From Chroogloeocystis siderophila 5.2 s.c.1 (GTDB lineage: Bacteria; Cyanobacteriota; Cyanobacteriia; Cyanobacteriales; Chroococcidiopsidaceae): DNA of 64,000 bases. The DNA lies in assembly GCF_001904655.1 (NCBI RefSeq), contig NZ_MRCC01000006.1:62001-126000 (forward strand), given 5' to 3'. This document shows, piece by piece, positions 27,458 through 37,542 of the stretch (position 1 is the first letter of the stretch; each line of letters begins with the position of its first letter). Below the pieces are notes generated by a model. The model worked only from the letters and a program-made list of their open reading frames with translations. It was not told the origin of the DNA and did not search any database. A program made the translations under genes and the position numbers.

Positions 27458-28613
27458 CTTTAACTTGGCTAGCAGCTTTTATTGCTTTTGCTCTGGCTAC
27501 TTTTACCGTATCACCTTTAGCCAACGCAACTCCCATACGTCGCCCTGGACGTGCATCTGGCTTGCCAAATAAACGCAAATCAACGTCTTTTTCTGCTAAA
27601 GCATCAGCAACACCAGCATAATAAATTTTATCAACAGATTCATGGGCTAAAATGACAGCACTTGCTGAAGGTGCTAATAAGTCAATTTGTGGTATGGGTA
27701 ATCCTAAAACAGCCCGAAGATGTAACTCAAACTCATTGAGATTTTGCGAAATTAGTGTCACCATGCCTGTATCATGCGGTCTAGGTGAAAGTTCTGAGAA
27801 AATCACCTCATCTTTTGTCACAAAAAACTCAACTCCAAAAATTCCTACACCACCCAAAGCATCAGTTACTTTTTGCGCGATCGCTTGGGCTTCAGCTAAC
27901 AATTTATCAGTTATTTCAGCAGGTTGCCAAGACTCTTGATAATCTCCACTTTCTTGCCGATGTCCAATCGCAGGACAAAAAATTGTTGGTGCATTCCACT
28001 GCTTAATTGTTAACAGGGTAATCTCAGTTTCAAAGGAAATAAATTCTTCGACAATAACTTTTTGACTATCACCTCTAGAGTTTTTTAGAGCATAATCCCA
28101 AGCTGTTTTGACTTCATCAGCTTGATAAACAATCGACTGACCTTTTCCTGACGAAGACATGATAGGTTTAACAACATTGGGAAAGCCAATAGCTTGAGAA
28201 GTTTCAACTAACTCGTCTAACCTAGCTGCATAAGCATATTTAGCAGTACGAATCCCCAATTGGTTATGCGCTAATTCGCGAATGCGATCGCGGTTCATTG
28301 TAAAGTTTGTCGCCTTCGCTGTTGGGATTACAGTTATTCCCCGCTGTTCAAATTCAAGTAACTTTTCAGTTCTAATTGCTTCAATCTCAGGAACAATAAA
28401 ATCTGGCTGATGTTTTTGAACAACAGCTTCTAAGTCATCACCATTCAACATTGAAATCACTTCACATTCATCCGCTACCTGCATCGCTGGCGCATTTGTA
28501 TAACGATCGACCGCAACAATATAATTACCCAAACGTTGCGCTGCAATGACAAATTCTTTACCTAATTCCCCTGAACCAAGTAATAAAAACTTTCGTGGAA
28601 GTGTTAAATTCAT
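27450..28613 (-). CDS. purT: Formate-dependent phosphoribosylglycinamide formyltransferase
   Basis: This encodes 387 residues of the ATP-grasp fold. The N-terminus [20 protein letters not shown], the ATP loop [12 protein letters not shown], and [14 protein letters not shown] with the Mg-binding Glu are typical of PurT, which formylates glycinamide ribonucleotide with formate and ATP in purine synthesis, as an alternative to folate-dependent PurN. The length and ending ([20 protein letters not shown]) are normal. It is first of a two-gene leftward unit with the overlapping alpha/beta hydrolase. Confidence 0.97.
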   Translation of the reverse strand: MNLTLPRKFLLLGSGELGKEFVIAAQRLGNYIVAVDRYTNAPAMQVADECEVISMLNGDDLEAVVQKHQPDFIVPEIEAIRTEKLLEFEQRGITVIPTAKATNFTMNRDRIRELAHNQLGIRTAKYAYAARLDELVETSQAIGFPNVVKPIMSSSGKGQSIVYQADEVKTAWDYALKNSRGDSQKVIVEEFISFETEITLLTIKQWNAPTIFCPAIGHRQESGDYQESWQPAEITDKLLAEAQAIAQKVTDALGGVGIFGVEFFVTKDEVIFSELSPRPHDTGMVTLISQNLNEFELHLRAVLGLPIPQIDLLAPSASAVILAHESVDKIYYAGVADALAEKDVDLRLFGKPDARPGRRMGVALAKGDTVKVARAKAIKAASQVKVV

Positions 28614-28659
28614 ATTAAAGCTTCTATCTTAAACTTTTTATTGTCTTTTTAAAGATATC

Positions 28660-28701
28660 TTTGTGTCCTACCCTCCGGGAAGGCTACGCCTACGTGGTTC
28701 G
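28660..28701. repeat. Intergenic repeat with CCGGGAAGGCTACGCC unit
   Basis: The unit CCCTCCGGGAAGGCTACGCC (28671-28690) is flanked by TTTGTGTC and TACGTGGTTCG. Both parts look like well-known iterated cyanobacterial spacer sequences, and the second seems to have been inserted into the first. The identification rests on memory of such repeats, as only one full copy is present here. Confidence 0.4.
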
Positions 28702-28706
28702 TTATT

Positions 28707-29249
28707 TTAATTAAATCGAGCAGCGCGTAATATTAAATTTTCTCGCTGAATCTTCGTCAATCCAATACCCTCATCAAAAACACAATTTTCGACTTTAGCA
28801 CCCTGCCAAATCGTTTCATTTAATGTTGCGCCTGTTAAATTAGCATTTCTCAAATCTGCGTTTGTCAAATTAGCAAATATTAAATCAGCATTAATAAGAC
28901 TAGTCCCCTGTAAATTCGCTTTTGACAGATCGCCACGAATCAAATTACTACCATCCAAAATCAAATTTGATAAGTCTGCGCCTTGAAGCTGAGGAAATTT
29001 TACACGACTAGGATTGTGTAAAAAGCGCATAACACAAAGTATATTTACCTCATCTAAGCGCATTTGTGTTAAGAAATCAGCATAACGTGCTAAACCAAGC
29101 TGCTGAAGTTGTAGTAAACGTTGACAACGGCTTTCTTGGAGAAACTGTTTGCACGTATCGTAAAGATCTTGAGTCGCAAAGTTCAACATTGTGCTAAAAA
29201 CAATTAATTTTGTGCATAACTTGCCAATATCCTGCTGAGTTAAGTGCAA
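28707..29249 (-). CDS. Pentapeptide-repeat protein
   Basis: This encodes 180 residues. The first 90 are helical without a recognised domain; from about 88 to 155 there are tandem A(D/N)Lxx repeats (GADLSNLILDGSNLIRGDLS, then KANLQGTSLINADLIFANL and TNADLRNANLTGATLNE), forming a right-handed beta-helix. The proteins are widespread in cyanobacteria and mostly of unknown function. ATG 29189 (MLNFATQDLY) is an alternative start. It is a lone gene, with purT on the same strand about 90 bases downstream. Confidence 0.85.
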   Translation of the reverse strand: MHLTQQDIGKLCTKLIVFSTMLNFATQDLYDTCKQFLQESRCQRLLQLQQLGLARYADFLTQMRLDEVNILCVMRFLHNPSRVKFPQLQGADLSNLILDGSNLIRGDLSKANLQGTSLINADLIFANLTNADLRNANLTGATLNETIWQGAKVENCVFDEGIGLTKIQRENLILRAARFN

Positions 29250-29435
29250 AAGTAAGATATGACGTTAACAAAAAAGCTATTTCTGGGAATGATACACAAT
29301 AGTAAGCTTGGCTTAAAGGCTAAAGCCGATGCTAACCCAGGATAGCCGAAGTGCTTGGGCTAGTGGGGAGATTTAGGAATCAATTGCGCCGTTATATAAA
29401 TTAAACGCTCAGAAACCAGTGAAGGGATTGGTGGA

Positions 29436-32363
29436 ATGAAGAGGCTACCATTATACATTGTTTTATTACAAAGTTTATTATTTGTTGGAATTAAACCAGC
29501 GATCGCAGGGATCACGTCTATACCTCCACTATCACAGTCAACCGAAATCCAAACAGAAGATAACCCCTTACAAAAACCACCAGGAGTATGGGTACTTCAA
29601 GACGACAAACCGCAGCGTCAACCGTTTGTTTGGGTAGTAGAGGATGTCAAAGCAGCACGACAGCCATTTTTACAACCTGTTAAAGACGAAAAGAAACCGA
29701 ATATTCCTGAACACATAGCAACAAAAAATACAACCAAGCAAGCTGACTTACAACCATTTCACGAAGTCGTCAAAGATACGACAAAAGTCGAAGGGTTATA
29801 TACGCTTTATACACAAAAAGATACAGGTAAGATCTATCTAGAAATCAAGCCGCAGCAGTTAAATAAAAATTTCTTAGGCACGATTACAATGGAATCGGGT
29901 ATCGGCGAACGTGGAATTTATAGCGGAATGCCGTTACAAGACTTTCTGTTTTACTTCCGTCGCGTCAATAATAATTTGCATTTTGTGGTACGTAATGTCA
30001 ACTTTCGCACGCGCCCTGGAGATCCGCAAGCGCGATCGCTAGCACGTTCGTTTAGTGATTCTGTACTTTACGCTTTACCTATCAAAAGCATTCATCCCCA
30101 ACGCCAAACAATTCTTGTCGATTTAGGCGATCTCCTCTTAAGCGATGTTCCAGGATTATCATCACATTTGTCAGCAATGCTGTCAGTTCCTTATCAACTC
30201 GATAGCAAAAAATCACACTTTGGTGGTGCGAAAGCCTTTCCCTTAAACGTTGAAATCGAGTCTGTTTATGGTTTTTCGTCTAGCAACAGCACAAATCCTG
30301 CTAACTTATCGACAATCCCTGATAGCCGCGCTTTAACTTTGCGCGTCCGCTACAGTCTTTCTGAATTACCAAAAAATAGCAATTACCGTCCGCGTTTAGC
30401 TGACGAACGTGTCGGTTATTTCATCACAGCTTACCAAGATTTTTCCAGCGACGACCGTAGCGATCCTTTTGTGCGTTATATCAATCGCTGGGATCTTGAA
30501 AAGCAAGATCCTAATGCACCGTTGTCACCACCCAAAAAGCCAATTGTTTTCTGGATTGAAAATGCGGTTCCATTAGAGTATCGCGAGGCGATTAAAGAAG
30601 GCGTTTTGATGTGGAATCAAGCATTTGAAAAAGCAGGATTTAAAGACGCAATTCAAGTCAAGCAAATGCCTAATGATGCTAAGTGGGACCCTGCGGATGT
30701 CCGCTATAACACAATTCGCTGGATTAATACCGTCGATGGTTTTTTTGCGTTAGGTCCATCCCGTGTTAACCCTTTAACCGGAGAAATCTTAGATGCTGAT
30801 ATTTTAGTCGATGCGAGCTTTGTCCGCCGACTGAAGCACGAATACCGTAACTTAATTCAACAGCACCAAACACAACCAACATCATTACTATCACACATGA
30901 TGGGGACTGGAGGTAATCTCTGTACGAATGAGCTACGTCAACCTGAATCACAACCGAATTTAGCAAGTGTTGTTGGTATTGCGAGTCCAGTTCCTTCGCG
31001 CTTGTCGCCGTTATCGCAAATGGCAATCGAGTACGATTTGTGTTATGGAATTGAAGCGGTGAATCAGTTTGCGATCGGTTCGCTAGCGCTATCGTTATTT
31101 CAAAATACGTCGCCTAATAGCGACCAGATGAAAGAGTATATTCATCAGTATCTACGTTTGGTGATTGCACACGAAGTAGGACACACTTTAGGTTTAAGAC
31201 ACAATTTTCGGGGTAGCACATTATTGCAACCAGAAGAGTTGAACAATACAACTGTTACCCAAATTAGGGGTTTGACAACCTCAGTCATGGATTATATTCC
31301 ACCGAATTTAGCGCCGCAAGGTATGCAACAAGGTGATTATTTTCCTGCGGTGGTTGGTCCTTACGATATTTGGGCGATTCAATATGGATATACACCAACA
31401 AATGCTGCACACCCGATCGCCGAAAAGCCATTTTTAGACGAAATCGCGCGGCGTTCCGCACAACCAGAACTCGCCTACGCTACCGATGAGGATTTATTCG
31501 ACCTCGATCCTGAAGTCAACGCTTGGGATAACAGTAATGATGTACTGCGTTATTCGCAGTGGCAATTAGAAAACTCGCGGGTAATGTGGGATCGCTTACA
31601 CAAGCGTTATCCAAAAACAGGAGAAAGTTACGCCAAATTAAGCGAATTATTTGATGCCGTGTTCTTACACTATCTTCGCCATACGTATTATACCACAAAG
31701 TATATTGGAGGACAATCGTTTTCGCGCAATCATGCGGGAGATCCTAATGGAAGGCTACCGTTTGAACCTGTACCAGTTGAAAAACAGCGACAAGCATTAG
31801 CAACTTTAGAAAAATATATCTTTGCAGCAGATGCGTTTAATTTTCCACCTGATTTGCTGAATAAATTAGCACCGTCGCGCTGGCGACACTGGGGTAGTGA
31901 TGTAATGCTAGGTCGTCTTGATTACCCGATTCATGACAGCATTAACATGATGCAAAGCATGGTACTCAAGGAGTTACTTTCGGGCGATCGCTTGATACGC
32001 TTGCGCGATATTGAACTGAAAAGTCAACCTGGAACCGCATTAACACTACCGGAATTATTTGATACGCTGCAAAATGACATCTGGACGGAAGTTATCCAAC
32101 CAAACAAACGCACTGAGATTAACAGTTTACGTCGGGCTTTACAACGCGAACATCTCAAGATTTTAACCGCGATGGTGTTACGCAATTCTTCTGTACCCGA
32201 AGACGCGCGGACGCTTGCATGGTATAAACTACGGCAACTTCGCACTCACCTCAGTCGCACATTATCGCGCTCGAATAAGTTTGATGAATATACAAAAGCC
32301 CATTTAGAAGAAACACGCGATCGCATCGAAAAAACGCTCAATGCTCAAATTCAATCGCGATAG
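29436..32363 (+). CDS. Large exported zinc metalloprotease (DUF5117/DUF4953 type)
   Basis: This encodes 975 residues with a signal peptide (MKRLPLYIVLLQSLLFVG, then AIAG). A Pro/Lys/Asp-rich segment (residues 40-110) precedes a DUF5117-like region (QKDTGKIYLEIKPQQLNKNF; IGERGIYSGMPL). The metzincin zinc site HEVGHTLGLRH is at 579-589 (HExxHxxGxxH), and TSVMDYIPP downstream is consistent with the Met-turn. Proteins of this build are secreted or periplasmic peptidases of unknown substrate, frequent in cyanobacteria and Bacteroidetes. It is monocistronic or cotranscribed with the MFS gene 42 bases downstream. Confidence 0.88.
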   Translation: MKRLPLYIVLLQSLLFVGIKPAIAGITSIPPLSQSTEIQTEDNPLQKPPGVWVLQDDKPQRQPFVWVVEDVKAARQPFLQPVKDEKKPNIPEHIATKNTTKQADLQPFHEVVKDTTKVEGLYTLYTQKDTGKIYLEIKPQQLNKNFLGTITMESGIGERGIYSGMPLQDFLFYFRRVNNNLHFVVRNVNFRTRPGDPQARSLARSFSDSVLYALPIKSIHPQRQTILVDLGDLLLSDVPGLSSHLSAMLSVPYQLDSKKSHFGGAKAFPLNVEIESVYGFSSSNSTNPANLSTIPDSRALTLRVRYSLSELPKNSNYRPRLADERVGYFITAYQDFSSDDRSDPFVRYINRWDLEKQDPNAPLSPPKKPIVFWIENAVPLEYREAIKEGVLMWNQAFEKAGFKDAIQVKQMPNDAKWDPADVRYNTIRWINTVDGFFALGPSRVNPLTGEILDADILVDASFVRRLKHEYRNLIQQHQTQPTSLLSHMMGTGGNLCTNELRQPESQPNLASVVGIASPVPSRLSPLSQMAIEYDLCYGIEAVNQFAIGSLALSLFQNTSPNSDQMKEYIHQYLRLVIAHEVGHTLGLRHNFRGSTLLQPEELNNTTVTQIRGLTTSVMDYIPPNLAPQGMQQGDYFPAVVGPYDIWAIQYGYTPTNAAHPIAEKPFLDEIARRSAQPELAYATDEDLFDLDPEVNAWDNSNDVLRYSQWQLENSRVMWDRLHKRYPKTGESYAKLSELFDAVFLHYLRHTYYTTKYIGGQSFSRNHAGDPNGRLPFEPVPVEKQRQALATLEKYIFAADAFNFPPDLLNKLAPSRWRHWGSDVMLGRLDYPIHDSINMMQSMVLKELLSGDRLIRLRDIELKSQPGTALTLPELFDTLQNDIWTEVIQPNKRTEINSLRRALQREHLKILTAMVLRNSSVPEDARTLAWYKLRQLRTHLSRTLSRSNKFDEYTKAHLEETRDRIEKTLNAQIQSR

Positions 32364-32405
32364 CTACAAGAAGCTAGGGTAGATAGGTAAAGCTGTCATT
32401 GCAAC

Positions 32406-33680
32406 ATGACTTATCTACCATCATTCCTTCAGCCATCAAATCACCAACTCTGGTTTCAGGCGATCGGTCGATTACTCTACCAAACAGGTTATGGATTAAT
32501 TCAGTTTTACATCCCGCTGATATTTGTTAAGCAAGTGGGCTTATCTGCAACCGCAGTAGGAATCGGGATTGGTAGCGGTTCGCTTGCAGGTGTTTTAGGA
32601 CATTTCTTGGGAGGCTACTTAGCAGATTCAGAATATGGTCGCAAAAAGACACTTTTAGTTTCTGCGATCCTATCAATCCTTGCTGCGCTTGTTTTAGTAT
32701 TCACGCATAATTTGCCGCTGCTGATTGTTGCGAACTTGATTATGGGTTTGAGTGCGGGGTGTTATTGGACCGCGGCTGATGCAGCAGTGATTGATGTTAC
32801 AACGTCAGAACAGCGTCATTACGCCTTTGCAATTTTAGTTTTAGCAGATAGTCTTGGTAGCGGATTAGGTGTTTTCAGCGGCGGATTACTGCTTAGTCTT
32901 ATTCATCGCATTGAAGCACTTTTTGTGTTAAGTGGATCACTGTTTCTGGGTTTTTTAGTTTTAATCCAAGTTGCGATCGTTGAAACACGGCACGATAGTC
33001 CAGCGCATACCAACACGCTGCAAGGATTTGCTGTTGCTTTCAAAGACCAAGCCTTGAGATTATTTGTTGTTGTTAACGTCTTATTTACGACTTATGTTGC
33101 TTTGGTAAGTAGTACCTTACCTTTATACTTCACGAACACAAGTTCGCATTTATCAAGTACAACTGAATTTACACAAGCTTCACTCGCTAGTATTGCTAAT
33201 CTATTTACGTGGTGTTACATCGGTTTGGGTGCAGTATTACAGTTGCCAATTGTCCAAATTCTCGGCTCGTTGTCAAAAGTTAAAGTTTTGATGATTTCTA
33301 TGCTGCTATGGGGAACTGGGTTTTTCTTTGTTTGGGCGACTGGAATTGATTCATCAATACAATTTGCTGTAATGATTGCTGCATTGAGTATCTTGTCGAT
33401 TGCTTCTGTCGTTTATAAGCCCTTTGCTCCTGCAATTGTCGCCGAGTTAGCACCTCCATCGCTACGCGGAGTTTACCTTGCGATTAGCTACCAATGTTGG
33501 TCTATTGGTTATTTTGTTGGTCCTATTCTCGGTGGTTGGGCAATGGATCAGCCGCAAAATGTAGCGCATTATTCCTGGTTAGTGATTTCCTTCAGTACGA
33601 TGTATGGAATGTTCATTTTGTATTTTCTTGGTCGGCGTAAAAATTCTGCGATCGCACCTGCGGGAGTACTAAGCGAATAA
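32406..33680 (+). CDS. Major facilitator superfamily transporter
   Basis: This encodes 424 residues with about twelve hydrophobic helices. The MFS motif between helices 2 and 3 appears as GGYLADSEYGRKKTLL (G-x-x-A-D-x-x-G-R-K-x), and a related C-terminal-half sequence is present (LAPPSLRGVYLAIS). The family moves small solutes with or against ion gradients; sequence alone suggests multidrug- or sugar-type efflux but does not settle the substrate. It starts 42 bases after the metalloprotease, on the same strand. Its end faces panB across a hairpin repeat. Confidence 0.87.
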   Translation: MTYLPSFLQPSNHQLWFQAIGRLLYQTGYGLIQFYIPLIFVKQVGLSATAVGIGIGSGSLAGVLGHFLGGYLADSEYGRKKTLLVSAILSILAALVLVFTHNLPLLIVANLIMGLSAGCYWTAADAAVIDVTTSEQRHYAFAILVLADSLGSGLGVFSGGLLLSLIHRIEALFVLSGSLFLGFLVLIQVAIVETRHDSPAHTNTLQGFAVAFKDQALRLFVVVNVLFTTYVALVSSTLPLYFTNTSSHLSSTTEFTQASLASIANLFTWCYIGLGAVLQLPIVQILGSLSKVKVLMISMLLWGTGFFFVWATGIDSSIQFAVMIAALSILSIASVVYKPFAPAIVAELAPPSLRGVYLAISYQCWSIGYFVGPILGGWAMDQPQNVAHYSWLVISFSTMYGMFILYFLGRRKNSAIAPAGVLSE

Positions 33681-33724
33681 ACTCGTAGCTAGCAAAACAA
33701 AACCTATCTGCGTGGGCTGACTGT

Positions 33725-33785
33725 TTTTAGTGTGCGTAGGCAGGCGCACTTTGTTTGTGTAGCCCCGACTTCAGTCGTAGGGCTA
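33725..33785. repeat. Dispersed hairpin repeat, copy B
   Basis: TTTTAGTGTGCGTAGGCAGG leads to GCGCACTTTGTTTGTG and AGCCCCGACTTCAGTCGTAG. Two stems are visible: GTGCG..GCGCAC and AGCCC-GAC-ttca-GTC-GGGCT. It sits between convergent genes and its last bases include the panB stop codon (CTA at 33783-33785), so it may act as a shared transcript end. Confidence 0.7.
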
Positions 33786-34556
33786 TTCGGGAAATTTGCG
33801 ATCACGTACTTCGGTTGCGAAACTTTGAACAGCTTGCACGATTGCTTCGCTTAAGTTTGTATATGACTTTGCAAACGGCGGTTGTCTTTCAGAAAGCCCC
33901 AGAACATCAACCGTTACTAACACTTGTCCATCACATTTTGACCCTGCACCAATTCCAATTGTGGGAATTGTTAATTTTTGGCTAATTTGTGCGGCCAAAT
34001 CGTGGGGAATATGTTCTAAGACAATACTAAAGGCTCCCGCTTGTTCGAGGGCGATCGCTTCTTGTAAAATTCTTTCTCCGGCTTCGGGTGTCTTACCTTG
34101 TTGCCGTAAACCAAGTTGGCGTATCGACTGTGGTGTTAACCCCACATGACCCATCACCGGAATTCCGGCTTGTACCAAGTAAGCAACCGTTGCTGTCATT
34201 GCCGGATATCCGCCTTCTAACTTTACCGCATGAGCACCTGTCTCTTTTAAAACTCGTCCAGCGTTCCGTAATGCTTGCTGCGGGCTTTCTTGATACGTCA
34301 AAAACGGGAGATCAACTACTATAAGCGCTTGCTTGACACCACGGCGCACAGCTTTAGCATGGTGCAACATTTCTTCAATCGTTAGTGGCAGTGTTGTTTC
34401 GTATCCGAGGATAACTGATAACGAATCGCCTACTAAAATAATGTCTATTCCTACACTATCTAATAGGTGTGCGATCGCATAATCCCATGCTGTCAGCGCT
34501 ACAATCGCTCTTCCCTGTTTTTTCCATTCAATTAATTGTTGGATAGTTACTGCCAT
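33783..34556 (-). CDS. panB: 3-methyl-2-oxobutanoate hydroxymethyltransferase
   Basis: This encodes 257 residues, normal for PanB, the first enzyme of pantothenate synthesis, which transfers a hydroxymethyl group from methylene-tetrahydrofolate to ketoisovalerate. [40 protein letters not shown] (Mg-binding Asp), [10 protein letters not shown] and [13 protein letters not shown] are family motifs. It starts at ATG 34556 and is a lone leftward gene with no panC next to it. Confidence 0.97.
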   Translation of the reverse strand: MAVTIQQLIEWKKQGRAIVALTAWDYAIAHLLDSVGIDIILVGDSLSVILGYETTLPLTIEEMLHHAKAVRRGVKQALIVVDLPFLTYQESPQQALRNAGRVLKETGAHAVKLEGGYPAMTATVAYLVQAGIPVMGHVGLTPQSIRQLGLRQQGKTPEAGERILQEAIALEQAGAFSIVLEHIPHDLAAQISQKLTIPTIGIGAGSKCDGQVLVTVDVLGLSERQPPFAKSYTNLSEAIVQAVQSFATEVRDRKFPE

Positions 34557-34938
34557 ATCCGTTTTTTCCTGCTTAACGCCACTAAAATCAACGAATAGCG
34601 TAGCGTTAGCAACAACCTAACACAATGTCTAGTTTTGTTAAGGTTTCTTTCTTTTTATTTACTGCTCGACTCGACTACAACAGCGCTTTATCCTACTGTA
34701 CAGATTTATTAATGTCAGTTTTTCTTAAATTTAATGTTTTTTCAAGATTACCCGAACTGTAGTTTTTACTACAGTTTTTAAATTATATCACAAAAATTAA
34801 TAATTCGTAAGATTTATAAAGTTTAATTATCAAACAATACAGCAGATTTAAATCTTAACTTATCGAATCCTTGGTATAGTTTTTCTAAGAAGCTTGCCGC
34901 TTGGCAAGTGGAAGTGAGTGACTTCTTGGGAAGAAAAT
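34557..34938 (+). promoter_or_regulatory. rbcL upstream region with two inverted repeats
   Basis: This 382-base AT-rich region precedes the Rubisco operon. AACTGTAG-ttttta-CTACAGTT (34755-34776) is a perfect 8-base inverted repeat and a candidate operator, for example for a CbbR-type LysR regulator. CTTGCC-gctt-GGCAAG (34893-34908) forms a small stem in the presumed leader, 30 bases before the rbcL ATG. GGGAAGAAA before 34939 is the ribosome site. The exact promoter is not assigned. Confidence 0.45.
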
Positions 34939-36369
34939 ATGTCTTACGCTCAAACAAAGACTCAGACAAAGACTGGGTATCAGGCAGGGGTTAAAGATTA
35001 TCGCTTAACGTACTACACCCCAGATTACACACCTAAAGATACGGATGTTTTAGCGGCATTCCGCGTCACTCCTCAGCCTGGAGTTCCTCCAGAGGAAGCA
35101 GGAGCCGCTGTAGCTGCTGAGTCCTCCACAGGTACATGGACAACAGTATGGACGGACTTGTTAACCGACCTTGATCGCTACAAAGGTCGTTGCTACGATA
35201 TTGAACCCGTTCCAGGTGAAGACAACCAGTATATCTGTTACGTTGCTTACCCGTTAGATCTGTTTGAGGAAGGCTCCGTCACCAATATGTTGACCTCGAT
35301 TGTAGGTAACGTATTTGGTTTCAAAGCACTACGTGCATTACGTTTGGAAGATTTGCGGATTCCTGTCGCTTACTTAAAGACCTTCCAAGGACCTCCACAC
35401 GGTATTCAAGTAGAACGCGACAAACTGAACAAGTACGGTCGTCCTTTGCTTGGTTGCACAATCAAACCGAAGCTGGGTCTATCGGCTAAAAACTACGGTC
35501 GTGCAGTTTATGAGTGCTTGCGCGGTGGTCTAGACTTCACCAAAGACGACGAAAACATCAACTCGCAGCCATTCATGCGCTGGCGCGATCGCTTCTTGTT
35601 CGTAGCAGAAGCAATTCATAAAGCCCAAGCGGAAACAGGTGAAATTAAAGGACACTACCTCAACGTCACCGCCCCCACTTGCGAAGAAATGATGAAGCGG
35701 GCTGAGTTCGCAAAAGAACTTGAAATGCCAATCATCATGCACGACTATCTAACAGGTGGTTTCACTGCAAATACAACACTGGCGCGTTGGTGTCGTGATA
35801 ATGGTGTTCTGCTGCACATTCACCGCGCAATGCACGCGGTAATTGACCGTCAAAAGAATCACGGTATGCACTTCCGCGTACTAGCAAAATGCTTGCGGAT
35901 GTCTGGTGGCGACCACTTACACTCAGGAACAGTCGTTGGTAAGCTTGAGGGCGAACGCGGCATTACAATGGGCTTCGTTGACCTGATGCGCGAGAATTAC
36001 GTTGAGCAAGACCGTGATCGCGGAATTTTCTTCACTCAAGACTGGGCTTCGATGCCTGGTGTTATGCCTGTAGCATCTGGTGGTATCCACATTTGGCATA
36101 TGCCAGCGCTTGTAGAAATCTTCGGCGACGATTCCTGCTTACAATTCGGTGGGGGAACCTTAGGACATCCTTGGGGTAACGCACCTGGTGCAACGGCTAA
36201 CCGTGTTGCATTAGAAGCTTGTATTCAAGCGCGTAACGAAGGTCGTAGTTTGGCACGTGAAGGTAATGACGTTATCCGCGAAGCTGCGAAGTGGAGTCCT
36301 GAACTTGCAGTTGCTTGCGAACTGTGGAAGGAAATCAAGTTCGAGTTCGAGGCAATGGATACACTCTAA
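34939..36369 (+). CDS. rbcL: Ribulose bisphosphate carboxylase large chain
   Basis: From ATG 34939 this encodes 476 residues starting [20 protein letters not shown]; the frame is open from GTG 34918 but the ATG has the ribosome site and the standard start. Form IB signatures are present: [17 protein letters not shown] with the carbamylated Lys, loop 6 [12 protein letters not shown], and [10 protein letters not shown]. RbcL is the catalytic subunit of CO2 fixation and acts in the carboxysome as an L8S8 enzyme. It heads the operon rbcL-rbcX-rbcS. Confidence 0.99.
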   Translation: MSYAQTKTQTKTGYQAGVKDYRLTYYTPDYTPKDTDVLAAFRVTPQPGVPPEEAGAAVAAESSTGTWTTVWTDLLTDLDRYKGRCYDIEPVPGEDNQYICYVAYPLDLFEEGSVTNMLTSIVGNVFGFKALRALRLEDLRIPVAYLKTFQGPPHGIQVERDKLNKYGRPLLGCTIKPKLGLSAKNYGRAVYECLRGGLDFTKDDENINSQPFMRWRDRFLFVAEAIHKAQAETGEIKGHYLNVTAPTCEEMMKRAEFAKELEMPIIMHDYLTGGFTANTTLARWCRDNGVLLHIHRAMHAVIDRQKNHGMHFRVLAKCLRMSGGDHLHSGTVVGKLEGERGITMGFVDLMRENYVEQDRDRGIFFTQDWASMPGVMPVASGGIHIWHMPALVEIFGDDSCLQFGGGTLGHPWGNAPGATANRVALEACIQARNEGRSLAREGNDVIREAAKWSPELAVACELWKEIKFEFEAMDTL

Positions 36370-36392
36370 TAATTTGAGATGGCGGATTTTGA

Positions 36393-36412
36393 ATTTTAGA
36401 TTAATCTAAAAT
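36393..36412. other. Perfect 20-base palindrome between rbcL and rbcX
   Basis: ATTTTAGATTAATCTAAAAT is a perfect palindrome 24 bases after the rbcL stop, and the following bases repeat ATCTAAATTC and AATCTAAATTC. An AU-rich hairpin here could set the rbcL:rbcX transcript ratio by attenuation or processing. Confidence 0.6.
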
Positions 36413-36459
36413 CTAAATTCCAAATCTAAATTCTTAAATTCCTCCGGCTGGGGTCAAGC

Positions 36460-36861
36460 ATGGATTTAAAACGAATTGCGAAAGACACAGCGAAGACGCT
36501 CTCTAGCTACCTGACTTATCAGGCGATGAGAACGGTACTAGCTCAGATCAGCGAAACTAATCCGCCACTGGCACTTTGGTTGCATCGCTTTTCTGCGAAA
36601 GAAGTTATTCAAGACGGAGAAGCATACATCCACAAGTTGTTTCAAGAGAAGCCTGATTTAGCTTTGCGGATTATGGTTGTCAGAGAACACATTGCGCAAG
36701 AAGTTGTAGACTTTCTACCCGAAATAGTTCTTAGTGACATTCAACAAGCAAACATGGAGCATCGCCGTCAGCATTTAGAGCGAATTACGCAGCTAGAATC
36801 TAACCCCAGCCACGAGCAACAAGCAACTACTGAGTCTAATTTGGATAATCCATCCAGTTAG
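36460..36861 (+). CDS. rbcX: Rubisco assembly chaperone RbcX
   Basis: This encodes 133 residues. RbcX forms a helical homodimer that clamps the C-terminus of RbcL during L8 core assembly. DLKRIAKDTAKTLSSYLTYQ at the start and LRIMVVREHIAQEVVDFLPE near residue 70-90 are typical; the variable acidic tail after 110 is usual. It lies between rbcL (90 bases) and rbcS (71 bases), the classical cyanobacterial order. Confidence 0.97.
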   Translation: MDLKRIAKDTAKTLSSYLTYQAMRTVLAQISETNPPLALWLHRFSAKEVIQDGEAYIHKLFQEKPDLALRIMVVREHIAQEVVDFLPEIVLSDIQQANMEHRRQHLERITQLESNPSHEQQATTESNLDNPSS

Positions 36862-36932
36862 CAAGACAAAGCAATTAGCTAAGGGCTATTCACTTCCTCT
36901 GACACACATCGACAAAAGTAAATTCTGAAGAT

Positions 36933-37280
36933 ATGCAAACCTTACCCAAAGAGCGTCGCTACGAAACTCTGTCTTATCTCCCACCTTTAAGCGATGCTCA
37001 AATTACAAAACAGATCCAATACATTCTGAACCAAGGCTACATCCCAGCAGTTGAGTTCAACGAATCTTCGGAACCGGAACAACACTACTGGACATTATGG
37101 AAATTGCCTTTGTTTGGTGCTAGAAGTACCCAAGAAGTACTCAGCGAAGTTCAAGCTTGTCGTTCAGAGTATGGCAATTGCTATATACGTGTAGTTGGTT
37201 TTGACAACGTTAAGCAATGCCAAATCCTCAGTTTTATCGTACATAAGCCAAATCAAAATAGCTACGGCGGCAGATACTAA
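36933..37280 (+). CDS. rbcS: Ribulose bisphosphate carboxylase small chain
   Basis: This encodes 115 residues. [20 protein letters not shown] and [12 protein letters not shown] are the conserved form I small-subunit sequences, and [15 protein letters not shown] fits the C-terminal strand. RbcS caps the L8 core. It is the last gene of the rbc operon and is followed by two hairpins, the second with a T-run. Confidence 0.98.
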   Translation: MQTLPKERRYETLSYLPPLSDAQITKQIQYILNQGYIPAVEFNESSEPEQHYWTLWKLPLFGARSTQEVLSEVQACRSEYGNCYIRVVGFDNVKQCQILSFIVHKPNQNSYGGRY

Positions 37281-37300
37281 ATTATCTTCGTTTGAGCGCA

Positions 37301-37330
37301 GGGGAAAGCTGTAATTAAGTTATCTTTCCC
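37301..37330 (+). other. Stem-loop after rbcS
   Basis: GGGAAAG pairs with CTTTCCC across a 15-base loop, 20 bases after the rbcS stop. There is no T-run, so it may protect the transcript end or pair with the terminator that follows 8 bases later. Confidence 0.5.
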
Positions 37331-37337
37331 TTGAAAT

Positions 37338-37368
37338 AAGAGGTAGAAAACCTGCCTCTTTTTTTTAC
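37338..37368 (+). terminator. Rho-independent terminator of the rbc operon
   Basis: AAGAGG-TAGAAAACCTG-CCTCTT followed by a run of T (CTTTTTTTT) makes a stem with U-tract ending at about 37368. It lies 58 bases after rbcS. Confidence 0.75.
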
Positions 37369-37542
37369 TGAATTAAAGTTTATTGCCCTTTAGAAATTGA
37401 GTATTTAGTAAAAGGTTTGAATTTACCGAAAATACTTTAAAGTGAAAAGGTATTAACTGAATATGAATAAATTCGCTACTATATAAACAAAACTCACTGC
37501 CCTGGTCTTACTGCTAAAAGTAGCATAAAAGTAAAAGTCTTG

